Of a stretch of DNA of 64,000 bases, positions 8,140 through 17,434 are shown one piece after another. Each line of letters opens with the position of its first letter. The stretch's first letter is position 1. The translations under genes were made by a program, and so were the position numbers. The notes under the pieces were generated by a model, which was given only the letters and a program-made list of their open reading frames with translations, was not told the origin of the DNA and did no database searches. This DNA comes from JAAURB01 sp049649525 (GTDB lineage Bacteria > Cyanobacteriota > Cyanobacteriia > Cyanobacteriales > Microcoleaceae). The stretch is from the NCBI GenBank assembly GCA_049649525.1, contig JBARZE010000053.1, positions 10,476 through 74,475 of the forward strand, in the 5' to 3' direction.

Positions 8140-9312
8140 TTAATGATGGTGATGATGATGACCATGAGAATGATCGTGATCGTGATCGTGAGAATGAGAT
8201 GATTCTACCTCAACTGAAGCCAAGGAAGGATTGACTGCTAATGCTGTTTCTTCTAATAATGCCTCAATTTGAGGATTTGCCCAATCTGCCGCCATTTTCA
8301 TAAACTCAGGGCGATCATTGACGCAAGGCATTTGAACATATCTTACATCCGGACGCTGACGACGCAATGACTCAATAATATGTTCAACATCTAGCAACGT
8401 TTCGTGGTTTTCGGTGGCAAAACCAATCGGCATAAATACCAATGCCGTTGCCCCTAATTCCATTAAGTTTTGGGCGGCTAACTTAGTATTGGGTTGTGTC
8501 CACTCAATTAAGGGTGTGTCATGATTCAACCAGCCCACCGAAATTAGCGGATAACGATTAATTAAGCGTTCGCGTATCCGTTCATACATGGCTTGACTTT
8601 CATCAATTCCAGAGGTAAATCCTTTCGCCTTATGGGGGCATCCGTGATTCATTAATATGATTCCGGTTTGGGAGGGTAGATGGGCAACGGCGAGATCGTT
8701 ACTAATTTTTTCCTCAACCATCTGCGCCATTAAATCTAGATAAGCGGGTTCATTGTAAAATGAAGGAATATAACGCTGTCCTTTGACCCAATGTTCTGTA
8801 CTATCAGCTAATTTAGTTAACCCTTCGTTAACTTGTTCAACCGCAATTCCACTGGTGAAAATTGAATCAACCACCAATAACGGATAGATTAAAAGTTTAT
8901 CAAATCCTTCCGCTTTAATTTGTGCTAGAACTTGTTCGGGTAAATGAGGGGCGCAAAAGTTAAACGCTTTAAATACTTTAATGCGATCGCCCCATTGTTG
9001 CTTTAACTGTTCCTCAATGCCTGCCCGTTGTTGTTCAAAGATGGCATTATGAGGCGAGATAAAATTACCATGCTGATGACTCCACTCATGCAAGTCAAAC
9101 ATCGCCAGCAGCTTGGCTAACGGTGGATACACCCACGTAGGGACAGGTGCAAACTTAGCCGTTAATAAATTTAAGGCTTGTTCGTTATAATTGGCAAAAT
9201 CTTCATAACTTTCAACTTCACCGTAACCCATTAACAATACTGCTACCCGACTTTGACCATTTGAGTCGCTGTGGGTATGAGTAGATTGAATTTTTTCTGG
9301 AGTTGCAACCAC
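8140..9312 (-). CDS. Ferrochelatase-family protein with polyhistidine C-terminus
   Basis: A 390-aa class II chelatase relative. Ferrochelatase-like landmarks are RVAVLLMGYGEVESYEDFAN at the N-terminus, an ILMNHGCPHKAKGF block matching the SxHG active-site region (an Asn precedes the His), GWLNHDTPLIEWTQP, and MPIGFATENHETLLDVEHII matching the GFxxxHxETLxxID metal-site block. The last 20 or so residues are almost pure His, Asp and Ser (DHDHDHSHGHHHHHH), a probable metal-binding tail. It lacks the chlorophyll a/b-binding-like C-terminal helix seen on typical cyanobacterial HemH, so it is probably a paralogue. Heme synthesis, or a different metal or tetrapyrrole, are both possible. Confidence 0.78.
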   Translation of the reverse strand: MVATPEKIQSTHTHSDSNGQSRVAVLLMGYGEVESYEDFANYNEQALNLLTAKFAPVPTWVYPPLAKLLAMFDLHEWSHQHGNFISPHNAIFEQQRAGIEEQLKQQWGDRIKVFKAFNFCAPHLPEQVLAQIKAEGFDKLLIYPLLVVDSIFTSGIAVEQVNEGLTKLADSTEHWVKGQRYIPSFYNEPAYLDLMAQMVEEKISNDLAVAHLPSQTGIILMNHGCPHKAKGFTSGIDESQAMYERIRERLINRYPLISVGWLNHDTPLIEWTQPNTKLAAQNLMELGATALVFMPIGFATENHETLLDVEHIIESLRRQRPDVRYVQMPCVNDRPEFMKMAADWANPQIEALLEETALAVNPSLASVEVESSHSHDHDHDHSHGHHHHHH

Positions 9313-9436
9313 GTTATTCTCTGCTCCTAACCTAAAATAATCTAATTTTCTATTTCCTATAACTTGAGGGGATAACTTAAAAGTTCCACACTCTGTAATA
9401 GGTTAACATCCCCTAGGGGGGCATGGGAGTATCTCA

Positions 9437-10000
9437 ATGGTTACAATTATTTGTCCGGGGTTTCATCACCCAACATTAACGACCGATTTTTTAAACGCGA
9501 TCTATCCCAACTGGCGCAGTAGAGAGGAATTGGGATATTTATTAATTTATCCGATACAACGCTACTTAGCTTATGATGCTTTCAAGATTACAGATTTTCT
9601 TCAATATTCTCTCGCCGATCAACCAGACCAAATTAACATTCCTTTAACATTTGTCGCTTTTAGCGCCGGGGTTGTGGGGGCAATGGGGGCGGCTTGGTGG
9701 TGGCAACAACAAGGGGGTCATGTAAAAGCTTTGATTGCCCTTGATGGCTGGGGTGTGCCTGTCTTAGATAGCTTTCCGGTGTACCGTCTCAGCCATGATT
9801 ATTTTACCCATTGGAGTTCCGCTGTACTCGGCAACGGTATAGAAAGTTTTTGGGCAGATCCAGCAGTCGAACATTTAGAATTATGGCGATCGCCTGACAC
9901 TGTCAAAGGTTGGTGGTTATCTTCGACTTCAAACAGAAAACAAACCACTACTGCCAAACAGATATTAATTCATTGGTTAACAACCCTAGAAGAATACTAA
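9437..10000 (+). CDS. Alpha/beta-hydrolase-like conserved protein
   Basis: A 187-aa protein that opens with a hydrophobic strand followed by a His-rich turn (VTIICPGFHHPTLT) and has a nucleophile-elbow-like VAFSAGVVGAMGAAWWW, where Ser sits in FSAG rather than a full GxSxG. A late His lies in KQILIHWL. These features suggest a small alpha/beta-hydrolase fold without proven activity. It is divergent from the ferrochelatase-like gene across 124 bp. I believe it is conserved in cyanobacteria as a hypothetical protein; the enzymatic role is unknown. Confidence 0.62.
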   Translation: MVTIICPGFHHPTLTTDFLNAIYPNWRSREELGYLLIYPIQRYLAYDAFKITDFLQYSLADQPDQINIPLTFVAFSAGVVGAMGAAWWWQQQGGHVKALIALDGWGVPVLDSFPVYRLSHDYFTHWSSAVLGNGIESFWADPAVEHLELWRSPDTVKGWWLSSTSNRKQTTTAKQILIHWLTTLEEY

Positions 10001-10243
10001 ATAATTCCACTTCAAAAACCCCGTTTGTATTCTTTGTGCCGGGTGTGATTGATAATTCATAACTCTTTTAAAACCGACTTTATTTCCCGGTTTAATCTCA
10101 ATCTGATTTAATGCCAACAATATTATATTTCAAGTGAAAATACGATAAAAAAGTATGACGATGCTATGCCCTAGAGAACTCCTTCATAATTGATAATTCA
10201 TCATTCATAATTCTTTGTGTTTTTGTGGTTAATTCTCTTATAG

Positions 10244-11164
10244 TTAATTCTCTTCTCTTTTAGAACCCAAAACCGCGATCGCCACCCCAATTAAAATCAC
10301 AATAGCCCCAATGACAACCAAAAAACTCGGGATTTCTTGAAAGAAAAAATACCCTAAAATACTAGAGCCGACAGGTTCACATAATGTCATCAATGCAACT
10401 ATTGTGGGTGAGACCTGATTCATCGCCCAATTCAAGCTAGTATGACCCACCAATTGGGGTAAAACAGCCATTAAAAATAGATAAAAATAAACGATATTCG
10501 GATAACCTAAATAACTCGTATTCAATAATCCCGGTAATGGTAATAATAAAACAGCAGCCAAACTATAGGCAACTGTCATATAACCGCCTAACTTAAATCC
10601 TCGTTGTTGTGCTTCTCGCCCCAACATCAAATAAAGACTGGCAGTAATTGCTCCTATTAATGCCAAAATATTACCTAAAGTTGGGTTAGGATTCGTAATT
10701 CCTGGATTACTATCGGCAATGCTAATTAATATTCCCCCTGCTAAGGCTATCACAATTCCTAAACTGGTTAATTTTGTTGGTTTTTGTTTTAGCCAAATCC
10801 AAGAAATTAGCGCTACCCAAATCGGTGTTGTGGTGACTAAAGTTGTCGAAGCAGCAATAGAAGTATAAGATAAAGAGGTAATCCAAGCGGCGAAATGAAA
10901 CGTTAAAGTGATGCCTGCTAAACAAGCAAATAGAATAGCTCCTGGTTGTAGACTTCGCCACTGAATTTTTCCCCAAGAAGGTGATAGTAATAAAGACGCA
11001 AAAGTTAAACGCGCCGCAGATATCACTAAACTAAACCCAACACTACGAATTTCAGCCTCATCAGTTGCCAGTCGTACTAAAATAGAACCTGTAGAAATCG
11101 CAATAATTCCAACAAACAGGACTATTATCACAACCCCTAAAGAAATTGGGCGAGAAGATTTCAT
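10244..11164 (-). CDS. DMT-superfamily transporter (two EamA domains)
   Basis: A 306-aa integral membrane protein with about ten hydrophobic segments arranged as two EamA repeats. The first includes TSLSYTSIAASTTLVTTTPI and the second MNQVSPTIVALMTLCEPVGS, the usual end-of-repeat signatures. It is probably an inner-membrane metabolite exporter; substrates in this family are not predictable. It is divergent from the SDR gene at 11223 over a very short intergenic region, so the two promoters nearly overlap. Confidence 0.9.
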   Translation of the reverse strand: MKSSRPISLGVVIIVLFVGIIAISTGSILVRLATDEAEIRSVGFSLVISAARLTFASLLLSPSWGKIQWRSLQPGAILFACLAGITLTFHFAAWITSLSYTSIAASTTLVTTTPIWVALISWIWLKQKPTKLTSLGIVIALAGGILISIADSNPGITNPNPTLGNILALIGAITASLYLMLGREAQQRGFKLGGYMTVAYSLAAVLLLPLPGLLNTSYLGYPNIVYFYLFLMAVLPQLVGHTSLNWAMNQVSPTIVALMTLCEPVGSSILGYFFFQEIPSFLVVIGAIVILIGVAIAVLGSKREEN

Positions 11165-11222
11165 TAAAAATGATTACAATAATAGATGATTTAAAGTTTA
11201 TCTTAATTTGGCAAAATCAACG

Positions 11223-12020
11223 ATGGGAAAAACAGTTCTAATTACAGGCGCGTCTCAGGGAAGTGGGAAAGCAACAGCATTATTATTTGCTCGTAAAGGA
11301 TATAATGTGGTTCTAGCAGCTCGTAGTGGTGATAAATTAGAAGCTGCAGCCGAAGAAGTCAGAAAGTTAGGTGCATCTGCTTTAGCAATTACCACAGATG
11401 TAACAGACTTTCAGCAGATTGAAAACTTAGTTCAAAAGTCATTAGATTTTTACGATACGATTGATGTATTGGTGAATAATGCCGGGATTTGTTTAAGTGG
11501 GCCAGTCGAGAAAACCACCTTAGAAGATTGGCAAAATATCATTAATACAAATTTATGGGGTTATGTGCATACCATCCATGCTCTACTGCCTCATTTTCTC
11601 CAACGGAATTGCGGCACAATCGTCAATATCGGGTCTTTTGGCGGAAAAATGCCTTTACCGGAAATGACGGCTTATTGCGCCAGTAAATACGCGGTTACAG
11701 GGCTAACGGAAAGCCTGAGATTAGAATTAGCAAAAACGAATATTCAGGTTTGTATTGTTCATCCGGGTATAATTAACAGTGATTTTTTAGATCGCGCCCA
11801 ATTTCGCGGTCAAGATCAAGCAGAAACTGAGAAACGCCGTCAACAAATGACTCAAATGTTGCAATCTTCTATTGTTAGTCAACCAGAAGATATTGCTAAG
11901 GCAATTTGGGAAGCGGTCAAACAAAAACAAAACGATACTGTTGTTGGGCCTGCAGTAGTCGCAACAGAAGCTTACCGTTTATTTCCTGGACTGGTACAAA
12001 CAATTATTGCGAAACGTTAA
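11223..12020 (+). CDS. Short-chain dehydrogenase/reductase (SDR)
   Basis: A classical SDR of 265 aa. It has the NAD(P)-binding TGASQGSGKATAL, the NNAG motif (VLVNNAGICLSG), catalytic Ser in VNIGSFGGKM, and the YxxxK pair in AYCASKYAVTG. Start choice: an upstream in-frame TTG at 11208 would add five residues, but ATG at 11223 puts the Rossmann strand at the usual distance from the N-terminus; neither has a clear ribosome binding site. An Arg in LAARSG after the second strand hints at NADP preference. The substrate is unknown. Confidence 0.88.
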   Translation: MGKTVLITGASQGSGKATALLFARKGYNVVLAARSGDKLEAAAEEVRKLGASALAITTDVTDFQQIENLVQKSLDFYDTIDVLVNNAGICLSGPVEKTTLEDWQNIINTNLWGYVHTIHALLPHFLQRNCGTIVNIGSFGGKMPLPEMTAYCASKYAVTGLTESLRLELAKTNIQVCIVHPGIINSDFLDRAQFRGQDQAETEKRRQQMTQMLQSSIVSQPEDIAKAIWEAVKQKQNDTVVGPAVVATEAYRLFPGLVQTIIAKR

Positions 12021-12199
12021 AACTTTGATTGTTCCTGATTGTAGGCTTTAAATTATTGTGCTATTAATCTGATAAATTAAGGATTTCTTGTCTGAAGATA
12101 GAAACTCAAACTTTATATATCATTGCGTTGAAAAAACAGAGTAATAAAAAGGCGAATATAATAGAGTAATAGATTTCAATCCTCAGAAAGACTTTACTC

Positions 12200-15100
12200 A
12201 TGTCAACGAATAGTATAGAAATCCCTATTTATCAGTTTCTGACAGAAGTTGAGGCTAACTTTCAGTATATTCACTTATTTCACACTCAGCAACCGATTAG
12301 CTTAATAGATCAGTATATTCCAATTAAAGTTAACCGAGAACGGCGTTATAGAACATCTACCGAGACGACTTGGAGTTATACAGAATTTAGCGAGAAAGAA
12401 AGAGAGTGGGGAGTTAGATCGCCGATAATAAAAATTGATTGGGAAGAAGCTAAAAAAGAATATAAAAAAATTATTGTATTAGCCGATCCGGGTATGGGTA
12501 AATCAACTTTACTCAAAAGAGAAGCACTCATTACTGCACAACAAGAAAAACAAAAGTTAGACCATCAGCAAAATATTGATGCTGTTATTCTACCAATTTT
12601 TATACGACTTTCTGAATTAGCAATAATAGACGGTAAAATCATTGATCGTATTGTAAAATTAGTTCAACAGAATCATACTAATACTTTTGATAAAATTCAG
12701 TCTACTTTAGTAGATAAACTGAGAGAAGGAAAATGTCTACTATTATTAGATGGTTTAGACGAAGTTCCTAAAAATTTGTATAATTCTCTGATTGAAAAAC
12801 TGAATAGTTTTACTCATCATTATCCTTGCCAAATTATTTTAACATCTCGAATTGTTGGTTATAATGCTTCACAAATTGAGAATATACAAGAAGTAGAAAT
12901 TGTTCCTTTCTCCTTACAGCAAACTCAACAATATATTCAAGCATGGTTTAGTCGTCAACAGCAAAATAATAAAAACAATTCTATCTCCCCCGATCTCCTA
13001 ATTCAAGAATTAGAAAATAAGCCAAGAATTAATATTCTAACTCAAAATCCATTCCTGTTATCTCTACTGTGTCGTCTTTATCAAACTCAACTTAGCTTAC
13101 CTAATTATAAAACACAGGTTTATCAACTAATAGTTGATTATGCATTGAATTCTTGGCGTAGTGATTATCAAATCAATGACTTAGAGTCGGAATGGATAAC
13201 AACGAAGAAAAAACTTTTAGCTAATATTGCCTATCAATTGAGTTGCACAGATCAACAGATTTTTAGCCAGGAAGAACTAAGAGAAAAAATAGAACAGTTT
13301 ATTGAAAAAACGAATAGTAGTGAGTTTGAGAACAAAACTGTAACAAATATCATTAATCAATTTGTTGAAGAAGATAGAATCATTCAAGCATTAGACAGAT
13401 ATAAAACTCATTATTCATTTATACATCCAACATTTCAAGAATATTTCACAGCATTATATCTCAGTAAAGCTAAAAATATTGCCTTAATTAAGCCTTTTTT
13501 ATGGAAATATAATCATCACGAAAGCTTAACGTTTCTAGCGGGATTAATGAAAAATCCAATTCCGTTAATTAAAACTATTACAAAGACAAAAGATGATATT
13601 TTTAAAACACAACTGTTGTTAGCAGGTCGATGTATTTCAGAATGTCGAAATGTTAATCATCCTGTAATTACACGAGTTATAAAAAAGATTTATCGTTTTT
13701 GGATACAACATCAATATGTAAATTTCATTGTATCTGTGATTAGGATCTTACCTCCGGCTTCATCTGAGGTCATTCAACCCATAGTTCATATTTTTAAGTA
13801 TATCAATTCATTCGATAAAGCCCGGTCAAGGCGGGCATTAGTTGATATTAAATCTGAAGCAGTTCTTAATTTTCTTGCTGGTACTTTAAAGATTCAAAGT
13901 ACTTCTCTGAAATCTGAAGCAGCAAAAGCTTTAGGTCAAATTGGTTCTGAATTAGCTGTTGAACCTTTAATTAAAATGTTAAGAGGTCAAATTAGATCTA
14001 ATTTAAGTAATTCTGAAATAGCACGAACTTTAGGTGAAATTAAATCAGAAATAGCTGTTGAATCCTTAATTACTGCTTTAGAGGATGAGCAAGAAGATGC
14101 CAGAAAGTATTCAGCACAAGCTTTAGGTTATATCGGTTCTGAATTAGCTGTTGAACCTTTAATTACTACTTTAAATGATGATGAAGCTGCTGTAAGGGAA
14201 GAAGCAGCAGGAGCTTTAGGAAAAATTGGTTCTGAAATGGCTGTTAATGCTCTGATTACGACTTTAAGAGATAGTAATACTAGGGTTAGTAGAAGTTCGG
14301 TAATAGCATTATGTAAAATCGGGTCGGAATTAGCCATTGAGCATTTAATTACTGCCTTGAGTGACGAACAAAGTTATGTTAGAAGATATGCAGCAGAAGG
14401 CTTGGGTAAAATTGGTTCACCATTAGCTGTAAAGCATTTAATTATTGTGCTAAACGATGAAGATTGGTATGTTGGCAGTTGTGCCGCTAAAGCATTAGGA
14501 AAAATTGGTTCACCATCGGCAATTAAGGCATTAAAAATAGCTTTAAAATCTAATAATTGTTGGGTGAGAGGCAGTGCAGCAGTTGCTTTAAGTCAACTGG
14601 GATATGAAATAGAAATTGATCCTTTAACTGCTATTTTAGGTGATGAAGATTGGCAAGATCGATACAGATGTGAAGATCGTTCAGGGCTATGGTCTGATAA
14701 ATTGATTTATTCAATTAATGATTTAGAAGATAAAGATTGGTCTATAAGAAGTCGTGCAGCGGAGGCATTGGGTCAAGCTAGACCAGAGGAAGCGATAGAA
14801 GCTTTAATTATGACTCTCAAGGATGAGTACGACTACGTCAGAGGCAAGGCAATAATAGCATTAGGTAAAATTGGTTCAACGCAGGCAGTGGAGCCTTTAA
14901 TAGCGTATCTACAACACGAGTATGAATTTATACGATACATCACAGCAGAAGCGCTCGGTCGCATTGGTTCGGATACAGCAGTTGAGGCTTTAGCAATTAC
15001 TTTAACAGACGCAGATTATCGGGTCAGACACAAAGCCGCAGAGGCTTTAGGTCAAATTGGTTCAACGCAGGTTCTCAAGTGCCTACAAACTGCATCAGGG

Positions 15101-15949
15101 GACGCTAACAGCTTAGTTCGATACACCGCAGCAAAAGCAATGGTTCAAATCAAATCGGGTCAAACTGTGAAGCTTCAAAACCAGTCGGTGAACCAGAAAA
15201 TAGCAGCAGGTTTCCCACAAATTGCTTCAGAACATACAGTTGAATTTTTAATTGCAGCCTTGGCACATGAAAAACATGATGTCAGACGTGCTGCCAAAAT
15301 AGCTTTAAGTCCAATTAACGTCAAACCTGCAATAGAAGCTTTAATTGTTGCTTTGGGACATGATAATAGACTCGTGCAATATGGAGCAATAGAGGCTTTA
15401 AGTCAGATTAATTTAGACTATACTCACGATGCTTTAGTTGATATGTTGTGGCATGAAAATAAATATATTGCCTGTCATGCAGCACAGGCTTTAGGTTATA
15501 TCGGCTCAGAACATACAGTTGAAGCTTTAATTGAGACGTTATGGTACGAAAATGAATCTTTTGTATACGATGCAGCAGCGGGGGCTTTAGGGCGTATTGG
15601 AACAGAGCAAGCAATTGAACCACTGATAGCAGTATTAACAGATGATTATAGTTATTATGGAAGTGAAGTAGAAGGAGCTTTGAATAATATTGGGACGGCG
15701 GAAGTCTTGAAACAATTGATTCAAAATCCTCACGTTGATATTTATGACTCTCGTATATTTTCTATCGCCCGACAAATTGCGATTCGATTAAATCAAAAAA
15801 ATTCATCCTTTATTCCAGTTTATCCAAAGTTCGTAAAATCTTCATTGACACTTTCATTTAAACACCTAAAAAATCGTTATCCAACCATTAAACCAATTGA
15901 ATTATTTCTATTTCTCCACTTCACTATCAGCTTCATAGTCATCATTTAA
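12200..15949 (+). CDS. Giant NACHT NTPase with HEAT repeats
   Basis: A 1249-aa STAND-type protein. Residues 1-90 resemble the short helical region found before NACHT domains, with no recognisable effector. The NACHT domain follows: Walker A ADPGMGKST at 95-103 and Walker B LLLLDGLDE at 180-188, then RIVGYNASQ and NPFLLSLLCRLYQTQ. From about 545 to 1180 there are roughly 18 HEAT/PBS-lyase-type repeats of about 31 aa with consensus AAxALGxIGSxxAVEPLIxxL. The last 20 residues are strongly hydrophobic (LFLFLHFTISFIVII), which could be a membrane segment. NACHT-repeat proteins of bacteria include antiphage sensors, with the repeats acting as ligand detector. There are no partner genes. Several neighbouring repeats are close in sequence. 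Confidence 0.9.
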   Translation: MSTNSIEIPIYQFLTEVEANFQYIHLFHTQQPISLIDQYIPIKVNRERRYRTSTETTWSYTEFSEKEREWGVRSPIIKIDWEEAKKEYKKIIVLADPGMGKSTLLKREALITAQQEKQKLDHQQNIDAVILPIFIRLSELAIIDGKIIDRIVKLVQQNHTNTFDKIQSTLVDKLREGKCLLLLDGLDEVPKNLYNSLIEKLNSFTHHYPCQIILTSRIVGYNASQIENIQEVEIVPFSLQQTQQYIQAWFSRQQQNNKNNSISPDLLIQELENKPRINILTQNPFLLSLLCRLYQTQLSLPNYKTQVYQLIVDYALNSWRSDYQINDLESEWITTKKKLLANIAYQLSCTDQQIFSQEELREKIEQFIEKTNSSEFENKTVTNIINQFVEEDRIIQALDRYKTHYSFIHPTFQEYFTALYLSKAKNIALIKPFLWKYNHHESLTFLAGLMKNPIPLIKTITKTKDDIFKTQLLLAGRCISECRNVNHPVITRVIKKIYRFWIQHQYVNFIVSVIRILPPASSEVIQPIVHIFKYINSFDKARSRRALVDIKSEAVLNFLAGTLKIQSTSLKSEAAKALGQIGSELAVEPLIKMLRGQIRSNLSNSEIARTLGEIKSEIAVESLITALEDEQEDARKYSAQALGYIGSELAVEPLITTLNDDEAAVREEAAGALGKIGSEMAVNALITTLRDSNTRVSRSSVIALCKIGSELAIEHLITALSDEQSYVRRYAAEGLGKIGSPLAVKHLIIVLNDEDWYVGSCAAKALGKIGSPSAIKALKIALKSNNCWVRGSAAVALSQLGYEIEIDPLTAILGDEDWQDRYRCEDRSGLWSDKLIYSINDLEDKDWSIRSRAAEALGQARPEEAIEALIMTLKDEYDYVRGKAIIALGKIGSTQAVEPLIAYLQHEYEFIRYITAEALGRIGSDTAVEALAITLTDADYRVRHKAAEALGQIGSTQVLKCLQTASGDANSLVRYTAAKAMVQIKSGQTVKLQNQSVNQKIAAGFPQIASEHTVEFLIAALAHEKHDVRRAAKIALSPINVKPAIEALIVALGHDNRLVQYGAIEALSQINLDYTHDALVDMLWHENKYIACHAAQALGYIGSEHTVEALIETLWYENESFVYDAAAGALGRIGTEQAIEPLIAVLTDDYSYYGSEVEGALNNIGTAEVLKQLIQNPHVDIYDSRIFSIARQIAIRLNQKNSSFIPVYPKFVKSSLTLSFKHLKNRYPTIKPIELFLFLHFTISFIVII

Positions 15950-16285
15950 AGATATCTTCAAGAATTTATGATTATTTTCAAAACTGACACGAAGCAATCA
16001 AGCCTATTCTAATAAACCCAGTATGACTGCAAAAGCTGAGAATATAATCCTATCAACTTAACCCGAACTTAGGTTAAATAGTAAACACTGATGATCTATT
16101 GGCTACTGAATCTATATTTTATCAAACTGCCCGATATTGAAGCTTAATAGCTCTATCTGAAATTGTGCCAACTGACATCTAAACTGCCCCCAATACAGCA
16201 AACCGGATGGCAATGATCCTAAAAAGTGCTAAAATCCTTTCATCTTAACTATACTTTTCGTTTTGGCGATCGCGCTGGGTGAATC
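15950..16285. other. 336-bp intergenic region
   Basis: AT-rich DNA between the NACHT gene and the exported helical protein, with a HIP1 site near 16265. I see no ORF, RNA gene or strong hairpin. Confidence 0.6.
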
Positions 16286-16924
16286 ATGCTTTCCTCTGGA
16301 ACTGACCGCTTACTAAGTTTATTGACAGGCTTATCCCTCCCCTTGCTGGCGGTGATGAGTCTTGGTATGGGCGATTCAGCACAAGCCCAGGAGGTTTCCC
16401 CTGTCAACCCACCGGAGACGCTGGAGATACCGGACACTCAACCCGAACTTCAGCCCACTGATCCAAGTGAGATGAGACCTTTAAATCTTGACAACAGCTT
16501 CCTGAGTATTGAAGGCGGAGAACGGCTCTTAGAAGAAGCAGGCGCTGCAGTGTCTCGAGAAAACTATACAGAAGCCATTTCTAAGTTGCAAGAAGCGCGT
16601 CAAGTATTCAATCAGTTATCAAACTTCTATCAGCAACTGGCCAGTAGTTTTTCAGGTATTGACAACCGCGTTGCTGACCAACATCGTAACCTGGCTCGAG
16701 AAACGGCTCAAATGCGGGATGATGCCACCTATCAACTGGCGTTAGTTCACCGCGCCCAGAATCAACCCGAATTGGCAGTACCGCTGTTAATTCAGATTGT
16801 GCGTTCTCAAGCCCCGACTCGTGAGCTGGGGCAGAAAGCCTATCAGCAATTGATTGAACTCGGTTTTGTCGATGAGGTATCTCCTCAATCTGACTCAGAA
16901 GAACAGCCCACCTCTTCTCGATAG
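16286..16924 (+). CDS. Exported helical protein of unknown function
   Basis: A 212-aa protein with a Sec signal peptide: a hydrophobic stretch LLSLLTGLSLPLLAVMSLG, then a likely cleavage at AQA-QEV (about residue 36). A Pro/Glu-rich linker follows, then from about residue 75 to 195 a helical region with TPR-like pairs (AISKLQEARQVFNQLSNFYQ, ELAVPLLIQIVRS). No catalytic motif is visible. It probably acts in the periplasm or thylakoid lumen. The ATG is just after a HIP1 octamer and lacks a strong ribosome binding site. Confidence 0.7.
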   Translation: MLSSGTDRLLSLLTGLSLPLLAVMSLGMGDSAQAQEVSPVNPPETLEIPDTQPELQPTDPSEMRPLNLDNSFLSIEGGERLLEEAGAAVSRENYTEAISKLQEARQVFNQLSNFYQQLASSFSGIDNRVADQHRNLARETAQMRDDATYQLALVHRAQNQPELAVPLLIQIVRSQAPTRELGQKAYQQLIELGFVDEVSPQSDSEEQPTSSR

Positions 16925-17007
16925 TCATCAGTTAATCTATCATATTATTTTTTTCTAGAAATCACAGCATGATGTCCTTAAATAATCTCGTAATATGATC
17001 GCCTAAT

Positions 17008-17382
17008 ATGACGAAGCAAATTTTAGTCATTGATGATGAAGAGGATATTCGAGAACTACTTCAGATTGCTCTAGAGATGAGTACAGATTGGCAAGTCATT
17101 ACGGCTGCATCGGGCTCTGAAGGAGTAAAATCTGCACTTCAAAACCAACCCGATGCAATTATTGTCGATGTGATTATGCCAGAAATGGACGGGCCGACAA
17201 CTGTCCAACAACTTCAACAAAACCCTCAGACTCGGCATATTCCTGTAATTTTTTTGACGGCTCAAACTCAAACGACAAAGCAACCTCGTTACACTGAGTT
17301 AGGAGTGAAAGCTGTTTTGTCTAAGTTAATCGATCCGATTAATTTTGCTAAGCAAGTTGCTGATATTTTTGACTGGTCATGA
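17008..17382 (+). CDS. Single-domain response regulator (CheY-like)
   Basis: A 124-aa stand-alone receiver. The acidic pair is in ILVIDDEEDI, the phospho-acceptor Asp in IIVDVIMPEMDG, the Thr in VIFLTAQTQ, and the Lys in AVLSKLIDP (the following residue is Leu rather than Pro, a minor deviation). It has no output domain, so it probably works by protein contact. Its convergent neighbour is the EAL protein, and four further phosphorelay genes follow downstream. Confidence 0.9.
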   Translation: MTKQILVIDDEEDIRELLQIALEMSTDWQVITAASGSEGVKSALQNQPDAIIVDVIMPEMDGPTTVQQLQQNPQTRHIPVIFLTAQTQTTKQPRYTELGVKAVLSKLIDPINFAKQVADIFDWS

Positions 17383-17434
17383 ATACTAGCTTTTTCTCGA
17401 TCAAATACAGAGAGAGTGATTAAAAAAATAAATT

